Shown piece by piece: positions 11,015 to 23,296 of a DNA stretch of 64,000 nucleotides (positions are counted from its first letter, which is position 1; every line of letters starts with the position of its first letter). The notes under the pieces are model-generated. The model had not been told where the DNA came from. It did not search any database and was given only the letters and a program-made list of their open reading frames with translations. Both the position numbers and the translations under genes were made by a program. The DNA comes from Apodemus sylvaticus (Eukaryota; Chordata; Mammalia; Rodentia; Muridae): contig NC_067495.1 of NCBI RefSeq assembly GCF_947179515.1, forward strand, positions 27,047,913 to 27,111,912. The letters run 5' to 3'.

Positions 11015-12030
11015 AAGGCAAGCATAAGACATAAGCAAAAGAAGCCAATATAGGTGGGCATCATCAGAACCCAGTTCTCCCACCACACTAAACCCTGAAT
11101 ACAACACACCTGAAACTCAGGAAGCTGACCTAAAATCCTATCTCATAAAGATAATAGAATCCATTAAGGAGGATATCAATAACTCACTGAAAAAAATACT
11201 GGAAAACCCAGGTAAACAGGTGAAGGAATTAAAGTGACCCAACACATAAAAATGGAAGTAGGAACAATAAAGAACATGCTAACAGGGGAAACCTGAAAAT
11301 GGAAAACCTAGGGGAGAGGCCAGGAATTATAAATATAAGTATCACCAACAGAATATGAGAGATAGAGGAGAGAATCTCAGGTGTAGAAGATACCGTAGAA
11401 GAGATGGACACAACAGTCAAATGAAATGCAAAATGCCAAAAGCTTCTGACCCAAAACATACAGGAAATTTAAGACACCATGAGAAGATCAAACCTAAGGA
11501 TTTTTAGGTATAGAAGAGAACGAAGTTTCTCAACTTAAAGGACCAGTAAATATCTTCAACAAAATTATAGAAGAAAATGTCCCTAGCCTAAAGAGATTCC
11601 CATGAACATAAAAGAAGCCTACAGAGCACCAAACAGACTGGACCAGAACAGAAATTCCCCCCTTTCACATAAAAATCAAAACACCAAATGCACTAAAAGA
11701 AGAAAGAATATTGACAGCAGTAAGGGAAAAAGGTCAAGTAACATATATAGGCAGACCTATCAGGATTACACCAGACTTTTCACCAGAGACTATGAAAGCT
11801 AGAAGATCCTGGGCAGATGTCATACAGACCCTAAGAGAACATAAATGCCAGCCCAGGCTACTACGTCCAGCGAAACTCTCAATTACCATAGAGGGAGAAA
11901 ACAAAATATTCCATGAAAAAACCAAATTTACATAATATCTTTCCACAAACCAAGCTCTACAAAGGATAATAGATGGAAAATGCCAACACAATGAAGGAAA
12001 CTATACCCTAGAAAAAGCATGAAGGTAATG
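11015..12030 (+). pseudogene. L1 ORF1 remnant of the full-length L1
   Basis: This is the relic of the L1 nucleic-acid chaperone ORF1p. Recognisable segments are an AYRAPNRLDQNRNS stretch (frame starting at 11602) and VREKGQVTY...GRPIRITPDFSPETMKARRSW (frame starting at 11711), which correspond to the RRM-to-C-terminal-domain region. They lie in different frames, and further indels separate them from the N-terminal coiled-coil region near 11100-11450. No intact product is possible. Confidence 0.85.
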
Positions 12031-14664
12031 TTTCAACAAACCCAAAAGAAGATAGCCACACAAACATAATTCCACCTTTAACAATGAAAATAACAGGAAT
12101 AACAATCACTGTTCCTTAATACTCTTAACATCAATGGACTCAATTCCCCCAATAAAAAGACATAACTATCAGACTGGTTATGTAAACAGGACCCAAAATT
12201 TTGCTGCATACAAGAAACTCACCTCAGTGACAAAGAGAGTCACTACCTCAGAGTCAAAGGTTTGAAAACAATTTTCCAAGGAAATGGCCCCAAGAAACAA
12301 GTTGGAATGGCCATTCTTAAATCAGATAAAATCGACTTTCAACCAAAAGTCATCAAAAAAGATATGGAAGGACACTTCATACAGATCAAAGGAAAATATA
12401 CTAAGATGAAAACTCAATTCTGAACATCTATGCTCCAAATGCAAGGGCACCCACATTCATAAAAGAAACTTTACTGAAGCTCAAAACACACATCACACTC
12501 CACACAATAATAGTGGGAGACTTCAACACTTCAACACCCCACTCTCAGCAATGGACAAATCATGGAAAGAGAAACTAAACAGAGACACAGTGAAACTAAC
12601 ACAAGCTATGAACCAAATGGATCTAACAGATAATTATAGAACATTTCATCCTAAAGCAAAAGAATATACATTCTTCTCAGCATCTTATGGTACCTTATCC
12701 AAAATTGACCATATAATTGGTCACAAAACAGACCTCAACAGATACAGGAATACTAAAATTATTCGATGCACCCTATGAAGTCACCACAGTCTAAGGATGG
12801 TCTTCAATACCAATAAAAACAACAGAAAGCCCACATACACATGGAAACTGAACAATGCTCCATGAAATGATAACTTGGTCAAGGAAGAAATAAAAAGAAG
12901 AAATTAAAGACGTTTTAGAATTTAAAGAAAAAGAAGACACACCATACCAAAACTTATAGGGCACAATGAAAGCAGTGCTAAGAGAAAAACTCATAGCTCT
13001 AAGTGCCTCCAAAAAGAAAATGGAGAAAGCTTACACTAGCAGTTTGACAGCACACCTAAAAGATCTAAAACAGAAAGAATCAAGTACACCCAAGAGGAGT
13101 AGATGGCAGGAAATAATCAAATTCGGGGCTGAAATCAGCCAAGTAGAAACAAAAAGAACTATACAAAGAATCAACAAAACTAGAAGGTGGTTCTTTGAGA
13201 AAATCAACAAGATAGATAAACCCTTAGACAGACTAACCAGGGGACATAAAAACAGTATCAAAATTAATAAAATCAGAAATGAAAATACATACTGAGGAAA
13301 TCTAAAAAATCATCAGATTCTACTACAAAAGTTTATATTCAACAAAATTGGAAAATCTGGATGAAATGGACAATTTTCTAGAAACATACCAGGTGCCAAA
13401 GTTAAAACAGGATCACATAAACCATCTAAATAGTCCCATAATCCCTGAAGAAATAGAAGCAGTAATTAACACTCTCCCCCCCTCAAAAAAAGCCCAGGAC
13501 CATATGGTTTGACTGGAGAATTCTATCAGCTATTCAAAGAAGACATATTACTAATACTCTTCAAACTATTCCACAAAATAGAAACACAAGGAACACTACC
13601 CAATTCATTCTATGAAGCCATAATTACTCTTATACCTAAACCAAACGAAGACCAAACAAAGGAAGAGAACTTCAGACCAATTTCCTTTATGAACATTGAT
13701 GCAAAAATACTTAATAAAATTCTTGCCAACTGAATCTGAGAATACATCAAAAATGATCATTCACCATGATCAAGTAGGCTTCATTCCAGGAATGCAGGGA
13801 TGGTTCAATATAAGGAAATTCATCAATGTAATCCACTACATAAACAAACTCAAAGAAAAAAAAAACAGAAGATCATTTCATTAGATACTGAAAAGGCGTT
13901 TCACAATATTCAGCATCCCTTCATGTTAAAAGTCCTGGAAAGATCAGGAATTCAAGGCCCATATCTAAACATAGTAAAAGCAATATAAAGCAAACCAGTA
14001 GCCAACATCAAACTAAATGGAGAGAAACTTGAAGATATCCCACTAAAATTGGAGACCATACAAGGCTACCCACTCAATCCCTATCTATTCAATATAGTAC
14101 TTGAAGTTCTAGCTAGAGCAATTAGAAAACAAAAGGAGATCAAAGGGATACAAATTGGAAAGGAAGAAGTCAAAATATCAGTATTTGCTGATGATATGAT
14201 TCTAAACTTAAGTCACCCCAAAAATTCCACCAGAGAACTCCTAAAACTGATAAACAATCCAGTAAAGTGGCTGGATATAAAATTAACTCAAATCACTAGC
14301 CTTCCTATACTCAAAAGATAAACAAGCTAAGAAAAAAATTAGGGAAATGACACCTTTACCAGTTGTCACAAATAATATTACATACCTTGATGTGACTCTA
14401 ACCAAGCAAGTGAAAGATTTGTCTGAGAAGAACTTTAAGTCTCTGAAGAAAGAAATCGAAGAAGATCTCAGAAGATGGAAAGGTCTCCCATGCTCATAGA
14501 ATTGGCAGGGTTAATATAGTAAATATGACCATCCTGCCAAAGGCAATCTACAGATTCAATGCAATCTCTATCAAAATTACAAATCAATTCTTCATAGAGC
14601 TAGAAAGAACAATCTGCAAATTCATTTGGAATAACCAAAAAAAAAAAAAAAAAACAGTCCCATA

Positions 14665-17131
14665 ATGCCTAAAGAAATAGAAGGAGTCATAGAAAGTCTT
14701 CCAACCAAAAAAAGCACAGGACCAGATGGCTTCAGTGCAGAATTCTACCAGACCTTCAAAGAAGAGTTAACACCAATACTCTTCAAACTATTCCACAAAA
14801 TAGAAACAGAAGGAACACTACCCAATTCCTTCTACGAAGCCACAATTACGCTGATACCAAAGCCACACAAAGATCCAACAAAGAAAGAGAACTTCAGACC
14901 AATTTCCCTTATGAACATCGATGCAAAAATACTCAATAAAATTCTTGCCAACCGAATCCAAGAACACATCAAAACGATCATCCACCATGATCAAGTAGGC
15001 TTTATCCCGGGAATGCAGGGTTGGTTCAATATACGGAAATCCATCAATACAATCCACTACATAAACAAACTCAAAGAACAAAACCACATGGTCATTTCAT
15101 TGGATGCTGAAAAAGCATTTGACAAAATTCAGCATCCCTTCATGCTTAAAGTCTTGGAGAGAACAGGAATTCAAGGCCCATACCTAAACATAGTAAAAGC
15201 AATATACAGCAAACCGGTAGCCAGCATCAAACTAAATGGAGAGAAACTTGAAGCAATCCCACTGAAATCAGGGACCAGACAAGGCTGCCCCCTTTCTCCT
15301 TATCTTTTCAATATTGTACTTGAGGTACTAGCTCGGGCAATTCGACAACATAAGGAGGTCAAAGGGATACAAATTGGAAAGGAAGAAGTCAAACTATCAT
15401 TATTTGCAGACGACATGATCGTCTACCTAAGTGACCCAAAGAACTCCACTAGAGAGCTCCTACAGCTGATAAACAACTTCAGCAAAGTGGCAGGTTATAA
15501 AGTCAACACAAGCAAATCAGTGGCCTTCCTATACTCAAAGGATAAGCAGGCTGAGAAAGAAATTAGGGAAATGACCCCCCTTCACAATAGCCACAAACAG
15601 TATAAAGTATCTTGGGGTGACTCTTACCAAACATGTGAAAGATCTGTATGACAAGAACTTCAAGACTCTGAAGAAGGAAATGGAAGAAGACCTCAAAAAA
15701 TGGGAAAACCTCCCATGCTCATGGATCGGCAGAATCAATATAGTTAAAATGGCCATTTTGCCTAAAGCACTATACAGATTCAATGCAATACCCATCAAAA
15801 TCCCAACTCAATTCTTCACAGAGTTAGAAAGAGCAATTATCAAATTCATCTGGAACAACAAAAAACCCAGGATAGCTAAAACTATTCTCAGCAACAAAAG
15901 GAAATCTGGGGGAATCAGTATCCCTGACCTCAAGCAATACTACAGAGCAATAGTGTTAAAAACTGCATGGTATTGGTACAGTGACAGGCAGGAGGATCAA
16001 TGGAACAGGATTGAAGATCCAGAAATGAACCCACACACCTATGGCCACTTGATCCTCGACAAAGAGGCTGAAAACATCCAATGGAAAAAAGATAGCCTTT
16101 TCAACAAATGGTGCTGGTTCAACTGGAGGTCAGCATGCAGAAGAATGCGAATTGATCCATCCTTGTCTCCTTGTACTAAGCTCAAATCCAAATGGATCAA
16201 GGACCTCCACATAAAGCCAGACACTCTGAAGCTAATAGAAAAAAAACTGGGGAAGACCCTTGAGGACATCGGTACAGGGAGAAAGTTTATGAACAGAACA
16301 CCAATAGCGTATGCTCTAAGAGCAAGAATTGACAAATGGGACCTCATAAAATTACAAAGTTTCTGTAAGGCAAAGGACACCATCAAGAGGACAAATCGGC
16401 AACCAACAAATTGGGAAAAGATCTTCACCAATCCTACATCAGATAGAGGGCTAATATCCAATATATATAAAGAACTCAAGAAGTTAGACTCCAGAAAACC
16501 AAACAACCCTATTAAAAAATGGGGTACAGAGTTAAACAAAGAATTCTCACCTGAAGAACTTTGGATGGCGGAGAAGCATCTTAAAAAATGCTCAACTTCA
16601 TTAGTCATTAGGGAAATGCAAATCAAAACAACCCTAAGATTTCATCTTACACCAATCAGAATGGCTAAGATTAAAAATTCAGGAGACAGCAGGTGTTGGA
16701 GAGGGTGTGGAGAAAGAGGAACACTCCTCCACTGCTGGTGGGGTTGCAAATTGGTACAACCACTCTGGAAATCAGTCTGGCGGTTCCTCCGAAAACTGGG
16801 CACCTTACTTCCAGAAGATCCTGCTATACCACTCCTGGGCATATACCCAGAAGACTCCCCACCATGTAATAAGGATACATGTTCTACTATGTTCATAGCA
16901 GCCCTATTTGTAATTGCCAGATGCTGGAAAGAACCCAGGTATCCCTCAACAGAAGAGTGGATGCAAAAAATGTGGTATATCTACACAATGGAGTACTATT
17001 CAGCCATTAGAAACAATGAATTCATGAAATTCTTAGGCAAATGGATGGAGCTAGAGAATATCATACTAAGTGAGGTAACCCAGACTCAAAAGGTGAATCA
17101 TGGTATGCACTCACTAATAAGTGGATATTAA
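14665..17131 (+). pseudogene. L1 ORF2 (reverse transcriptase to C-terminus), one frameshift
   Basis: It encodes about 820 of the usual roughly 1,280 ORF2p residues. The first open segment (14665-15651, 328 codons) holds the reverse transcriptase fingers and palm, with the first catalytic Asp in SLDAEKAFD (Asp at residue 147) and the FADD box at residues 247-250. The second (15617-17131, 504 codons) covers thumb and C-terminal domain, including the Cys-rich CWRGCGERGTLLHCWWGC. The frames are offset by one base; a C6 run at 15575-15580 is the likely site, because the thumb continues in frame if one C is discounted. No other stop is seen. ORF2p reverse-transcribes L1 RNA at nicked chromosomal DNA. 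The endonuclease domain is absent, so this fragment could not retrotranspose by itself. Confidence 0.9.
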
Positions 17132-17261
17132 CCTAGAAAACTGGAATACCCAAAACATAATCCACACATCAAATGAGGTACAAGAAGAAAGGAGGAGTGG
17201 CCCCTGGTTCTGGAAAGACTCAGTGAAACAGTATTCAGCAAAACCAGAACGGGGAAGTGGG

Positions 17262-17338
17262 AAGGGGTGGGTGGGAGGACAGGGGAAGAGAAGGGGGCTT
17301 GCGGGACTTTCGGGGAGTGGGGGGGCTGGAAAAGGGGA
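17262..17338 (+). other. G-rich tract in the L1 3' UTR (G-quadruplex potential)
   Basis: Many runs of three or more G within about 75 bp: GGGGAAGTGGGAAGGGGTGG, then GGGAGG, GGGG, GGGGG, GGGACTTTCGGGGAGTGGGG and GGGG. Conserved G-rich tracts in L1 3' UTRs are known to fold as G-quadruplexes; folding here is inferred. Confidence 0.6.
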
Positions 17339-18000
17339 AATCATTTGAAATGTAAATAAATTATATCGAATAATAAAAAAAAATTATATGAAAAAAAAAA
17401 AGCCAGGATGGCTAAAACTATTCTCCACAACAAAAGAACTTCTGGGGAAATCACCATCCCTGACCTCAAGCTCTACTACAGAGCAATAATGATAAAAACT
17501 CTATGGTATTGGTACAGAGACAGGCAGGTAGATCAATGGAATAGAACTGAAGACTCAGAATAAATCCACACACCTATGGTCACTTGATCTTTGATAAAGG
17601 AGCTTAAAGCATGCAGTGGAAAAATGACTGCATTTTTAATAAATTGTGCTGGGTCAACTGGTGGTCAGTATGTAGAAAAATGCAAATTGACCCATTCTCA
17701 TCTCCTTGTACAAAGTTCAAATCCAAGTGGATCAAAGGACCTCCACATCAAACCGGATACACTAAAGCTTATAGAGGAGAAAGTGGGGAAGAGCCTTGAA
17801 CACATGGGCATAGGGGAAATTTTCCTGAACAGAACAACAATGGCTTATGCTTTAAGAACAAGAATTACTAAATGAGACCTCATAAAATTGCAAAGCTTCT
17901 GTAAGGCAAAGGACACTGTTAATAGGACAAAACGGCAACCAACAGATTGGGAAAAGATTTTTAGCAATCCTACATCTGATACAGGACTAATATCCAATAT

Positions 18001-18639
18001 ATGTATAAAGAAATCAACAAGATAGACTCCAGAGAATCAAATAGCCCTATTAAAAATGGGGTACAGATTCGGATGGCCGAGAGGCACCTTAAGAAGTGCT
18101 CAACATCATTAGTCATTAGGGAAATGCAAATCAAAACAACCCTGAGATTTCACCTTACACCAGTCAGAATGGCTAAGATCAAAAACTCAGGAGACAGCAG
18201 GTGTTGGCAAGGATGTGGAGAAAGAGGAACACTCCTCCACTGCTGGTGGGGCTGTAAGATGGTACAACCACTGTGGAAATCAGTCTGGAGGTTCCTCAGA
18301 AAACTGGACATGAGACTTCCAGAGGACCCTGCTATAGCTCTCCTGGGCATATACCCAAGGGATTCCCTGGCATGCAATAAAGACACATGCTCCATTATGT
18401 TCATAGCAGCCTTATTTATAATAGCCAGAAGCTGGAAAGAACCCAGATGCCCCTCAAAGGAGGAATGGATACAGAAAATGTGGTATATTTACACAATGGA
18501 ATACTACTCAGCAATTAGAAACAATGAATTCACAAAATTTTTAGGCAAATGGTTTGATCTGGAAAATATCATCCTAAGTGAGGTAACCCAATCACAAAAG
18601 AATACACATGGAATGCAATCTCTGATAAGTGGATATTAA
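18001..18639 (+). pseudogene. Chimeric open frame across an L1-in-L1 junction
   Basis: A 212-codon frame begins in the host L1 (residues 1-22), crosses the insertion boundary at 18066/18067 without a stop, and continues in the correct ORF2 frame of the inserted L1 to its natural ISGY end. It covers only the C-terminal part of ORF2p, including the Cys-rich GCGERGTLLHCWWGC region. It has no promoter or catalytic domain, so I treat it as a fortuitous frame. Confidence 0.8.
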
Positions 18640-18895
18640 TTAGCCCAGAAGCCCTGAATACCCAAGGCACAAATTGCATAACAAATGACTCCCATGAAGA
18701 AGTATGGAGAGGGTCCTGATCCTGGAAAGGATTGATCTAGCATTGGAAGGGACTATAAGGACAGAGAAAAAGGAGGGAGGTGATTGGAGAATGGATGGAG
18801 AAAAGAAGGTTTATGGGACATATGGGGAGGGGGGATCCGGGAAAGGGGAAATCATTTGGAATGTAAACAAAGAATATAGAAAATAAAAATATTAA
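18067..18895 (+). mobile_element. L1 3' fragment inserted in the old L1
   Basis: A 5'-truncated L1 starting ATTCGGATGGCCGAGAGG and ending in an A-rich tail (AAAATAAAAATATTAAAA). It is flanked by a perfect 15-bp TSD, AAAAATGGGGTACAG, at 18052-18066 and 18896-18910. The host ORF2 resumes exactly after the right copy (AGCTAAACAG). Its 3' UTR (AAATCATTTGGAATGTAAACAAAG) differs from the young Mus type and matches the twin-primed elements at 5.5-8.2 kb, so it is probably older than the 14655 insertion. Confidence 0.92.
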
Positions 18896-20534
18896 AAAAA
18901 TGGGGTACAGAGCTAAACAGATAATACTCAACTGAGGAAACTCAAATTCAGTGAAGCACCTAAAGAAATGCTCAACATCCTTAGTTATCAGAGAAATACA
19001 AATAAAAACAACTGTGAGATTCTACCTCATACAAGTCAGAATGGCTAAGATGGAAAAACTCGGGTGACAGCAGATACTGGCGAGGATGTGGGGAAAGAGG
19101 AACACTCCTCCATTGCTGGTGAGATTGTAAGCTGGAACAACCATTCTGGAAATCAGATTGGTGGTTCCTCAGAAAATTAGTATTAACTAAGGATCCAGCT
19201 GTACCACTCCTGGGAATATACACAGAGGATTCCCCAGCATGTAATAAGGACACATGTTCCTCTATGTTCATAGCAGCCTTATTTATAATAGCCAGAAACT
19301 GGAAAGAACCCAGATGTCTTCAACAGAGGAATGGATACAGAAAATGTGGTATATTTACACAGTAGGGTACTACTCAGCTATTAAAAACAATGAATTCTTG
19401 AAATTCTTATGCAAATGGATGGAACTTTTGGGATTGGGTTACTTGAGTGAGGTAACCCAATCCCAAAAGAGCACCCAAGGTCTGCACTCACAGATAAGTG
19501 GATATTAGCCCAAAAGCTCAGAATAAACAAAATACAATTCAGAGACCACATGAAGCTCAAGAAGAAGGAAGACCAAAGTGTGGGTGATTCATTTTTTCTG
19601 AGAAAGAAAAAAAATACTCACAGGAGCAGTTATGGAGACAAAGTGTGGGGCAGAGACTGAAGGAAAGGCCATCCAGAGGCCTAAGAAGTTTAAAATGATG
19701 GCAAGTGTCTGTTCTACCTGGGAATTCATCCTATAGACAGACAGTCACCAAATGTTGACACTATTGTGGATGCCAAGAAATGCTTGCTGAAAGGAGGCCA
19801 ATATGGTTGTGTCTTGAGAAGCCCTGCTAGAGCCTTACAAATACAGAGGCAGATGCTAGCAGCCAACCATTGGACTGAGAGTGGGGTCCCCAATGGAGGA
19901 ATTAGAGAAAGGACTAATGGAGCTGAAGGGGTTTGCAGTCTCATAGGAAGAACAACAATATCAAACAACCAAATCCCACCCACCCCCAGCTCCCAGGGAC
20001 TAAGCTATCAACCAAGGGGTACACATGGCTCCAGCTGCATTTGTAGCAGAAAAATGCCTTGTCAGGTGTCAATGGGAGGAGGTCCTAGGTCCTATTAAGG
20101 CTCAATAGATGCCCCATCATAGGGAAATAGAGGGAGTGTAGGTGGGAGTGTGCTGGGTGAAGGAACATCCTCATAGAAGCAGGGGGAGGGAGGATGGGTT
20201 AGGGGTTTTCTGGGGGAGGGCAGGAAAGAGAATAACATTTGAAATGTAAGTAAAGAATATATTCAATAAAAAAAAAGAAGAAAAAGAAACATTTCAACTT
20301 AAAAAGAGTAAAAAAAGAAAAGCCTTGGCAATCTCAAGATGACATGAATATTTTTCCTTTTTAAGATTAATGTTCTAGGGTTTTGGCAAAGAACAGAATT
20401 TTAAAATGATGGCAAGTGGCTGTCAGTAGTTAGCTACTTGGACGACTTAAAATTAGTGTACTGATGTGTCTTTTTAAGCCACTCATTTATCAAAGCATGC
20501 AAAAGATTTATCAAAGAGATTATTTTTTTCAAAT

Positions 20535-21305
20535 TTTCTATATTCTTTGTTTACCTTCTGAATGCTTTCCCCTTTCCCAGTTCCCCCTCCCCATTGGTCT
20601 CATAAGCCCTCTTTCCTCTGCCCATTTGCCAATCACCCCCCTCCCATATCCCTGTCCTGGTACTCCCCTACAATGCTGGATCAACTCTTTTCAGAGCCAG
20701 GGCCCTCTCATTCCCTCTTCTTGGGTATGGTTTGATATGCTAACTGTGTCTTGAGAATTCAGAGCTTCTGGGCTAATTAATATCCACTTATCAGTGATTG
20801 CATTCCATGTGTATTCTTTTGTGATTGGGTTATCACACTTAAGATGATATTTTCCTGTTCCAACCATTTGCCTAAGAATTTCATGAATTGATTGTTTTTA
20901 ATTGCTGAGTAGTATTCCATTGTGTAAATATACCACATATTCTGTATCCATTCCTCCACTGAGGGACATCTGGGTTCTTCCAGCTTCTGGTTATTATAAA
21001 TAAGGCTGCTATGAACATAGTGGAGCATGTGTCCTTATTGCATGTTGGGGAATCCTCTGGGTATATGCCCAGGAGAGGTATAGCCGGGTCCTCCGGAAGT
21101 GTCATGTCCAGTTTTCTGAGGAACCGCCATACTGATTTCCAAAGTGGTTGTACCTTGTTGCAATCCCACCAGCAGTGGAGGAGTGTTCCTCTTTCTCCAC
21201 ATCCTAGCCAACACCTGCTGTCTCCTGAGTTTTTGACCTTAGCCATTCTGACTGGTTGTAAGGTGAAATCTCAGGGTTGTTTTGATTTGCATTTTCCCTA
21301 ATTGA
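20535..21305 (-). mobile_element. 5'-truncated L1 (3' UTR and ORF2 C-terminus)
   Basis: Minus-oriented L1 starting at its 3' end with TTTTCTATATTCTTTGTTTACC, like the elements at 5.5 and 7.0 kb. The ORF2 C-terminal frame ends at 20777. A 9-bp repeat, TTTTCAAAT, flanks it at 20526-20534 and 21306-21314. No inversion is present, unlike its two relatives upstream. The C-terminal frame is shifted once (frames at 20777-21028 and 20881-21246 overlap). Confidence 0.85.
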
Positions 21306-21559
21306 TTTTCAAATAAATGCTCCCCCAAAGTCCTGCACTATGCAATTTTGTTATGAAAAACAATTGTGTCACTTATAAAAGACCATTATTATGTACAGGA
21401 AAGCTTTGAAATCAAATACTTAAAATTGTAACAATATGTGAACTGCAAACTTTTACTGGATTGATTTTCCTTTGGTAGTGCTTGAGATATAACCCAGATA
21501 CTCTTGAATACTAGAAACCCATTTTGCTATTTAGTGATACTCTCAGCTTTGGCTTATTG

Positions 21560-21785
21560 ACTTCACTAGGAGTGTAGCTTAATTAGGAGAGTGTTTGTCT
21601 AGCATTTATGAAGCCCTGGCTTCTAGTCTCAGTAATATATAAGCCAAGCATGATAGCATATATTCATATTCCAAGTTCTTAGGAGGTGGAAGCAAGAAAT
21701 CAAAAATTCAGATTTACCCATGGCAACATAGTGGGTATAAGGCCAACATGGAACACACAAAACTATCTCAAAGGGAAAAATAAAC
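21560..21785 (+). mobile_element. B4-like SINE (ID head plus B1 tail)
   Basis: The head GAGTGTAGCTTAATTAGGAG...TTGTCTAGCATTTATGAAGCCCTGGC matches the tRNA-Ala-derived ID core (TAGCTCAGTGG...CTAGCA...AAGGCCCTGG). The second half (AGCCAAGCATGATAGCA...CAAGTTCTTAGGAGGTGGAAGC...CAACATAGTG) is a degraded B1. This composite is characteristic of B4. It is old and diverged. Confidence 0.7.
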
Positions 21786-23294
21786 CCACTACACAACAAC
21801 AAATGAACTGTTAAAGATGTAAACTTTGATATTAATAAGAACTACTAATTTGTATCATGGGATTTTGAGATGATAACCAAATTTCAACAAAGTGTTTGGC
21901 ATAAAGAATTGGTATTGGTTTCCCAAAAGTAATAGAGGGTAATAACGTATTACTGAAGACACCATGATCCTTGGTCACAAGACATGATAAAAGCCAGCTG
22001 GAACTGATCTGAATGCTTCCTCCCTTCTTGCTAAACCTCATAGTGAAGGAAAGTGTAATGCAAATTGCTGGGGAAAAGCTAGCACCTATCAGCATCCTGT
22101 CATGGAAAGAGGAGGGATAGATGGGATTATACTATCTTATTCCAGATTTGTATACAGTTAAGGGTTGATATGGGGGAAGATATTTTCTTCAGTGTTGTAA
22201 CTATGGGTAAGAAGTCCATTCTCCTGAAAATAATAGTAATGAAACTCATTGGACTTGAAAGTAGAAGGAGATAGGAAGAGGACCATAGAAGGTAGCACGA
22301 GATGATTATGACCAAATAAATATTATATACATGTATTAAAGTATCACGATGAAACCCATTATTATGTATAAATAATATATGCTAAGAAAAATGTTTTAAA
22401 TTTTAGCATAACTAGTTATATATAGTGTTCAAAACTAAGAATCAGTGTCAATTGACTCTGTAGCTCCCTTTTTTTTTTTTGTACAAAAATCTAGTGATGT
22501 TATCAGAGAACAGAGGCTGGATACAGTACCTTCTCATGTACTGTAGGTAATTTCAGGGTCACCCTGCTGTTATATTTAGACAAACATCAAAGTTTCTCTC
22601 TTAAGTTCAGGGTCACCTGGATAAATAGAACCATTCTTGCCTTCCATCCAATTGTGAATAACTTTGTCTGTACTAACCTGTTTTAGCAATTTTTAGGCTA
22701 TGAACAGGAAGCACTCCGTACAAATGGAATAAAGGGAGGAAAATCCAACTTTACAGAAACTTTCCTCAAGTACTAGTTTTCAGATACTCTTCTCAAGTGT
22801 TTGCTCTACAGTCAAATATCATTCAGAAAATAAAAGCCTATGTCTAGGTAAAGACTTTCTATATTTTAGGTAAATATTTTTTCATAGCATATTAGACTAC
22901 TTTCTGAATCCTTAACAAAAAGGAACACTGCTACAGTTGAAGAAGTCATTTCTCCAGGGAAAATATTCTATTTGCTCCTTCATCCCACAGTTGAATGTTT
23001 ATTAAATTTTATCCCACAGGCTATGTTCTAATAGGTTCCCATGCATATTTTCTAGCTCTAACTTCATTTTGTTGATGAATGACTCCAACTTTCAATTTAA
23101 TTATCAAATGTGCTGATATTATACTTAGAAGACATGTACAGAAGAAAGTCTTCAAAATTGTTGGCAACAATCATGTAGAAAAGTACTGATTCCCATCCTT
23201 TATGAAACAATATAGTTGCTAATACTAAAAATGTATTAGATTTTCTAAAATGTTTCCTCCATTCTTTCGAGTGTGTTTTCAAATTATGTTTAAA

Positions 23295-23296
<2 letters not shown>
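21786..23296. other. Unassigned AT-rich sequence
   Basis: No recognised gene or repeat apart from a T11 run near 22470. Minus-strand frames of 60-90 codons here lack any family signature. Confidence 0.45.

Larger units (their letters stand above)
14655..17390 (+). mobile_element. Young 5'-truncated L1 inserted in the old L1
   Basis: A 2.7-kb L1 of younger appearance starts inside ORF2 just upstream of the reverse transcriptase domain and runs through a short 3' UTR (17132-17390) ending in TATATCGAATAATAAAA and A-rich tails. The host L1 stops at an A-run (14637-14654) and resumes at 17402 with AGCCAGGATGGCTAAAAC, so the target site was an A-rich stretch in ORF2; the TSD is oligo-A and cannot be measured. 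The 3' UTR closely matches those at 23880-24120 and 34200-34440. I take it to be a Mus-specific L1 (F-type subfamily possible, not verified). It lacks ORF1 and the endonuclease, so it is not autonomous. Confidence 0.92.
12086..19508 (+). pseudogene. L1 ORF2 remnant, split in three by insertions
   Basis: The decayed ORF2 (endonuclease plus reverse transcriptase) of the host L1. It occupies 12086-14640, 17400-18066 and 18896-19508. Visible pieces: endonuclease-like sequence from about 12110 to 12780, including SKIDHIIGHKTDLNRY; reverse transcriptase frames at 13509-14321, with FADDM near 14184; and a C-terminal frame ending ISGY at 19508. Stops and frameshifts occur throughout. Its three parts are in one orientation and in colinear order, which supports a single original gene. 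Confidence 0.88.
10332..20316 (+). mobile_element. Full-length old L1, interrupted by two later L1s
   Basis: One L1 insertion bounded by a perfect 12-bp TSD, GAAAAGCCTTGG, at 10320-10331 and 20317-20328. In order it holds a monomer-type 5' UTR (10332 to about 11010), an ORF1 remnant (about 11015-12030), ORF2 (from about 12086, stop at 19508), and a 3' UTR with A-rich tail (19509-20316). Two insertions split ORF2: 14655-17390 and 18067-18895. After subtracting them the element is about 6.4 kb, a normal full length. Many stops and frameshifts break both ORFs. The 3' UTR differs from the short one of the inserted L1 and resembles older murine L1 lineages. It is inactive. Confidence 0.9.

Noticed and set aside
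16039..16626. A 195-codon frame antisense to L1 ORF2
   Set aside because: A shadow frame on the opposite strand of ORF2, with the same shadow in other L1 copies.
18896..20316. A separate fourth L1 downstream of the cluster
   Set aside because: The 15-bp TSD at 18896-18910 and the outer TSD at 20317-20328 show that it is the 3' end of the L1 that starts at 10332.
21560..21640. A tRNA gene at the ID-like head of a B4 SINE
   Set aside because: The tRNA-like segment is degenerate, cannot fold as a cloverleaf by eye, and is followed by a B1 half.
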